From Pluralibacter sp. UBA7423 (GTDB taxonomy: Bacteria > Pseudomonadota > Gammaproteobacteria > Enterobacterales > Enterobacteriaceae), in contig DKMD01000017.1 in NCBI GenBank assembly GCA_002470465.1, forward strand, positions 230,053-294,052: a stretch of DNA of 64,000 bases, written 5' to 3'. Position 1 is the stretch's first letter, and each line of letters starts with the position of its first letter. The notes below the pieces were generated by a model. The model was not told the origin of the DNA. It saw only the letters and a list, made by a program, of their open reading frames with translations, and made no database searches. Shown piece by piece: positions 62,001 through 64,000 of the stretch. The translations under genes were made by a program, and so were the position numbers.

Positions 62001-62973
62001 CGTAAAGCGGCAGAATCTCGGTATGGCGCAGATCGCGCTTGCTCAGCGCATCAGCGGTATCACGAATCTCTCGCTCGCCGCTCATAAAGATCAGGATATC
62101 GCCCGGACTTTCCTGCCCCAGCTCATCCACCGCATCGAAAATGGCCTGCAGCTGATCGCGTTCCGTGTCATCCGCCTCTTCAACTATCGGACGGTAGCGT
62201 ACTTCCACCGGGAAGGTACGCCCGGAAACCTCAATTATCGGTGCGTTATTGAAATGTTTTGAGAAACGCTCCGGGTCGATGGTTGCCGAGGTAATAATAA
62301 TCTTCAGATCCGGACGTTTTGGCAGCAGTTCGCGCAGGTAGCCGAGCAGGAAATCAATGTTCAGGCTACGCTCGTGAGCTTCATCGATGATGATGGTGTC
62401 GTACTGCATCAGCAGGCGATCCTGCTGGATTTCCGCCAGCAGGATCCCGTCTGTCATCAGCTTAACCATCGTGTTATCGCTGACGTGGTCGCTGAAGCGG
62501 ACCTTATAGCCAATGCAGCCGCCCGGCTCGGTTTGTAGCTCTTCAGCAATACGGTTAGCAACGGTTCGCGCCGCCAGTCGACGCGGCTGGGTGTGACCAA
62601 TCAGCCCCTTCAGCCCGCGGCCCAGCTCCATACAGATTTTCGGCAGCTGGGTGGTTTTTCCCGAACCGGTTTCCCCCGCCACAATCACCACCTGGTTATC
62701 GCAAATGGCGTTGAAAATATCCTGCTTTTTCTGGCTGACCGGCAGGTTTTCCGGATAGGTAATCAAAGGGCGCGCCGCTTCGCGCAGCAGGACTTTCCCT
62801 GCGGCCTGGGCGATCTCCTGCGCCATCTCCTGCAAAATGGCCTGCTGTGATTCAGGATTTTTAACCTTCTTCACGCCATGCAGACGGCGGGCGAAGCGCG
62901 TTTTGTCGCGTAGCATCAGGCCGTCGAGTCGTTCATGCAGCTGAGAAAAAGTCAGTTTATGTTGTTCTGTCAT
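59071..62973 (-). CDS. hrpA: ATP-dependent RNA helicase HrpA
   Basis: A 1300-residue DEAH-box helicase, same length as E. coli HrpA. Walker A is GETGSGKTT (about 100-108), then IIIDEAHERS, ITSATID, and motif VI QRKGRCGRVS. The C-terminal half holds the HrpA-specific helicase-associated, OB-like and DUF3418 regions. HrpA acts in mRNA processing and rescues collided ribosomes in E. coli. Divergent from azoR across 200 bases with no visible regulator gene. Confidence 0.95.
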   Translation of the reverse strand: MTEQHKLTFSQLHERLDGLMLRDKTRFARRLHGVKKVKNPESQQAILQEMAQEIAQAAGKVLLREAARPLITYPENLPVSQKKQDIFNAICDNQVVIVAGETGSGKTTQLPKICMELGRGLKGLIGHTQPRRLAARTVANRIAEELQTEPGGCIGYKVRFSDHVSDNTMVKLMTDGILLAEIQQDRLLMQYDTIIIDEAHERSLNIDFLLGYLRELLPKRPDLKIIITSATIDPERFSKHFNNAPIIEVSGRTFPVEVRYRPIVEEADDTERDQLQAIFDAVDELGQESPGDILIFMSGEREIRDTADALSKRDLRHTEILPLYARLSNSEQNRVFQSHSGRRIVLATNVAETSLTVPGIKYVIDPGTARISRYSYRTKVQRLPIEPVSQASANQRKGRCGRVSEGICIRLYSEDDFLSRPEFTDPEILRTNLASVILQMTSLGLGDIGAFPFVEAPDKRNIQDGVRLLEELGAITTDEQQTVYKLTTMGRQLAQLPVDPRLARMVLEAQKHGCVREAMIITSALSIQDPRERPMDKQQASDEKHRRFHDKESDFLAFVNLWNYLGEQQKALSSNQFRRLCRTDYLNYLRVREWQDIYTQLRQVVKELGIPVNSEPAEYREIHIALLTGLLSHIGMKDTDKQEFTGARNARFSIFPGSGLFKKPPKWTMVAELVETSRLWGRIAARIDPEWVEPVAQHLIKRSYSEPHWERSQGAVMATEKVTVYGLPVVAARKVNYSQIDPALCRELFIRHALVEGDWQTRHPFFRDNNRLRTEIEELEHKSRRRDILVDDDSLFEFYDQRISHEVISARHFDSWWKKASRETPDLLSFEKSMLIKEGAESVSKLDYPNFWHQGNLKLCLSYQFEPGADADGVTVHIPLPLLNQVEEAGFEWQIPGLRRELLIALIKSLPKPVRRNFVPAPNYAEALLGRVTPLELPLLDAMERELRRMSGVTIDREDWHWDQVPDHLKMTFRVVDDKNKKLQEGRDLTALKDALKGKVQETLSAVADDGIEQSGLHLWSFGTLAESYEQKRGNYKVKAWPALVDERDSVAIKLFDNPLEQQQAMWRGLRRLLLLNIPSPIKYLHEKLPNKAKLGLYFNPYGKVLDLIDDCISCGVDKLIHEAGGPVWTEENFAKLHEKVRAELNDTVVEIAKQVEQILTAVFNINKRLKGRVDMTMALGLSDVKAQMAGLVYRGFVTGNGFKRLGDTLRYLNAIEKRLEKLAVDPHRDRANMLKVESVQQVWQQWLNKLPPGRRDDDDVKEIRWMIEELRVSYFAQQLGTPYPISDKRILQAMEQISG

Positions 62974-63161
62974 AGTCTTATCGGGCAGCGCACTGCCGGG
63001 AAAGTGTCTCTGTTTTGATTGTGTCAGATTACCATATCGGGGCTTCGCTTTCCTTCATCAATAAATTTGAACGAAGGCTTCGATATATTGCGCTATCCCT
63101 GCGACAGGATTGTGAATAGAGTGTCAACAAGCAACAGGGCACGGGCCCGTCAATCTCATAA

Positions 63162-63779
<618 letters not shown>

Positions 63780-63788
63780 GATCTCCAG

Positions 63789-63817
63789 CCTCTCACCGCC
63801 CGGTGGGAGGTTTTTTT
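63789..63817 (+). terminator. Terminator after azoR
   Basis: CCTCTCACCG and CGGTGGGAGG form a ten-bp stem (one mismatch), followed by TTTTTTT. Confidence 0.9.
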
Positions 63818-63909
63818 ATCCGCAAAATCCTTCCCTTACGATTCTTTCCGAGCTTGCTCGTAAAATCAGCAGACTTATCTTCCCGGTGATTTAGCACAGC
63901 GTAGAATGG

Positions 63910-64000
63910 CGGCGGGTGCTTGAGGCTTTCTGGTCTCAGGCATGAGGCAGGCAGTGCGTGCAGGAGTCAGAAAGTAAAAGTGGACTGACCCCACGCCCGT
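63910..64000 (+). ncRNA. Possible 5' end of a hok/sok-type toxin-antitoxin locus
   Basis: GGTGCTTGAGGCTTTCTG followed within 60 bases by CAGAAAG matches the start of hok-family mRNAs (GGCGCTTGAGGCTTTCTGCC in plasmid R1), where the antisense Sok RNA is also encoded. The hok reading frame would lie beyond the window, so whether a toxin is encoded cannot be told. A TAGAAT hexamer just upstream could be the -10 element. Confidence 0.45.

Overview
The window is a stretch of enterobacterial chromosome, most likely Enterobacter or a close relative such as Lelliottia or Leclercia. Three things point there: near-identity of many predicted proteins to E. coli K-12 proteins I know, the GC-rich codon use, and REP-type palindromes between genes. 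The backbone runs in the same relative order as the E. coli azoR to ydcY region. Read from right to left it is azoR, hrpA, ydcF, aldA, gapC, cybB, ydcI, ydcJ, opgD, rimL, ydcK, tehA, tehB, ydcL, ydcO, ydcN, rlhA, ydcR, ydcSTUV-patD, yncL, ortT, ydcY. I see no trg, ydcH or hokB at their E. coli positions.

Accessory cassettes interrupt this backbone. (1) 1-1260: an AT-rich patch with a small Gly/Ser/Asn-rich peptide that has a microcin-type double-glycine leader, a small C-terminally anchored membrane protein, and the start of a glycosyltransferase resembling the TcdA/TcdB family. This is the best candidate for an undescribed system. (2) 1583-9910: an orphan DppA-like binding protein and the srfABC operon. 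(3) 9950-13841: small and poorly known genes, including two related lipoproteins, an acetyltransferase without an ATG start and a tRNA-like element. (4) 21261-23790: a cyanide-insensitive-type cytochrome bd oxidase with its small subunit. (5) 27849-29817: an AraC regulator and a divergent EamA transporter. (6) 30723-33640: a DppA paralogue broken by a one-base frameshift next to a PepT-type peptidase. (7) 38980-45083: an aminotransferase and amino-acid-binding protein, a divergent FAD protein, a LysR regulator and a carboxylesterase. (8) 49654-51326: a membrane acyltransferase and a GFA-family protein. (9) 54174-58988: a tripartite MFS/HlyD/outer-membrane efflux operon with an O-methyltransferase.

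Functional themes are polyamine uptake and oxidation (ydcSTUV-patD), aldehyde and aromatic metabolism (aldA, patD, azoR, GFA protein), respiration (bd oxidase, cytochrome b561), peptide capture and hydrolysis (two DppA-like proteins, PepT-like), tellurite and drug export (tehAB, efflux operon), periplasmic glucans (opgD) and RNA metabolism (rlhA, hrpA).

Regulatory structure is unusually visible. There are twin palindromes between ydcN and ydcO, a 9-bp inverted repeat between ydcR and the bd oxidase, a 24-bp palindrome before ydcI, two copies of one LysR-type site around the FAD gene, a CRP-like site before aldA and an FNR-like site beside ortT. Seven or more REP elements mark the borders of inserted cassettes. 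The last ~90 bases look like the 5' end of a hok/sok-type locus.
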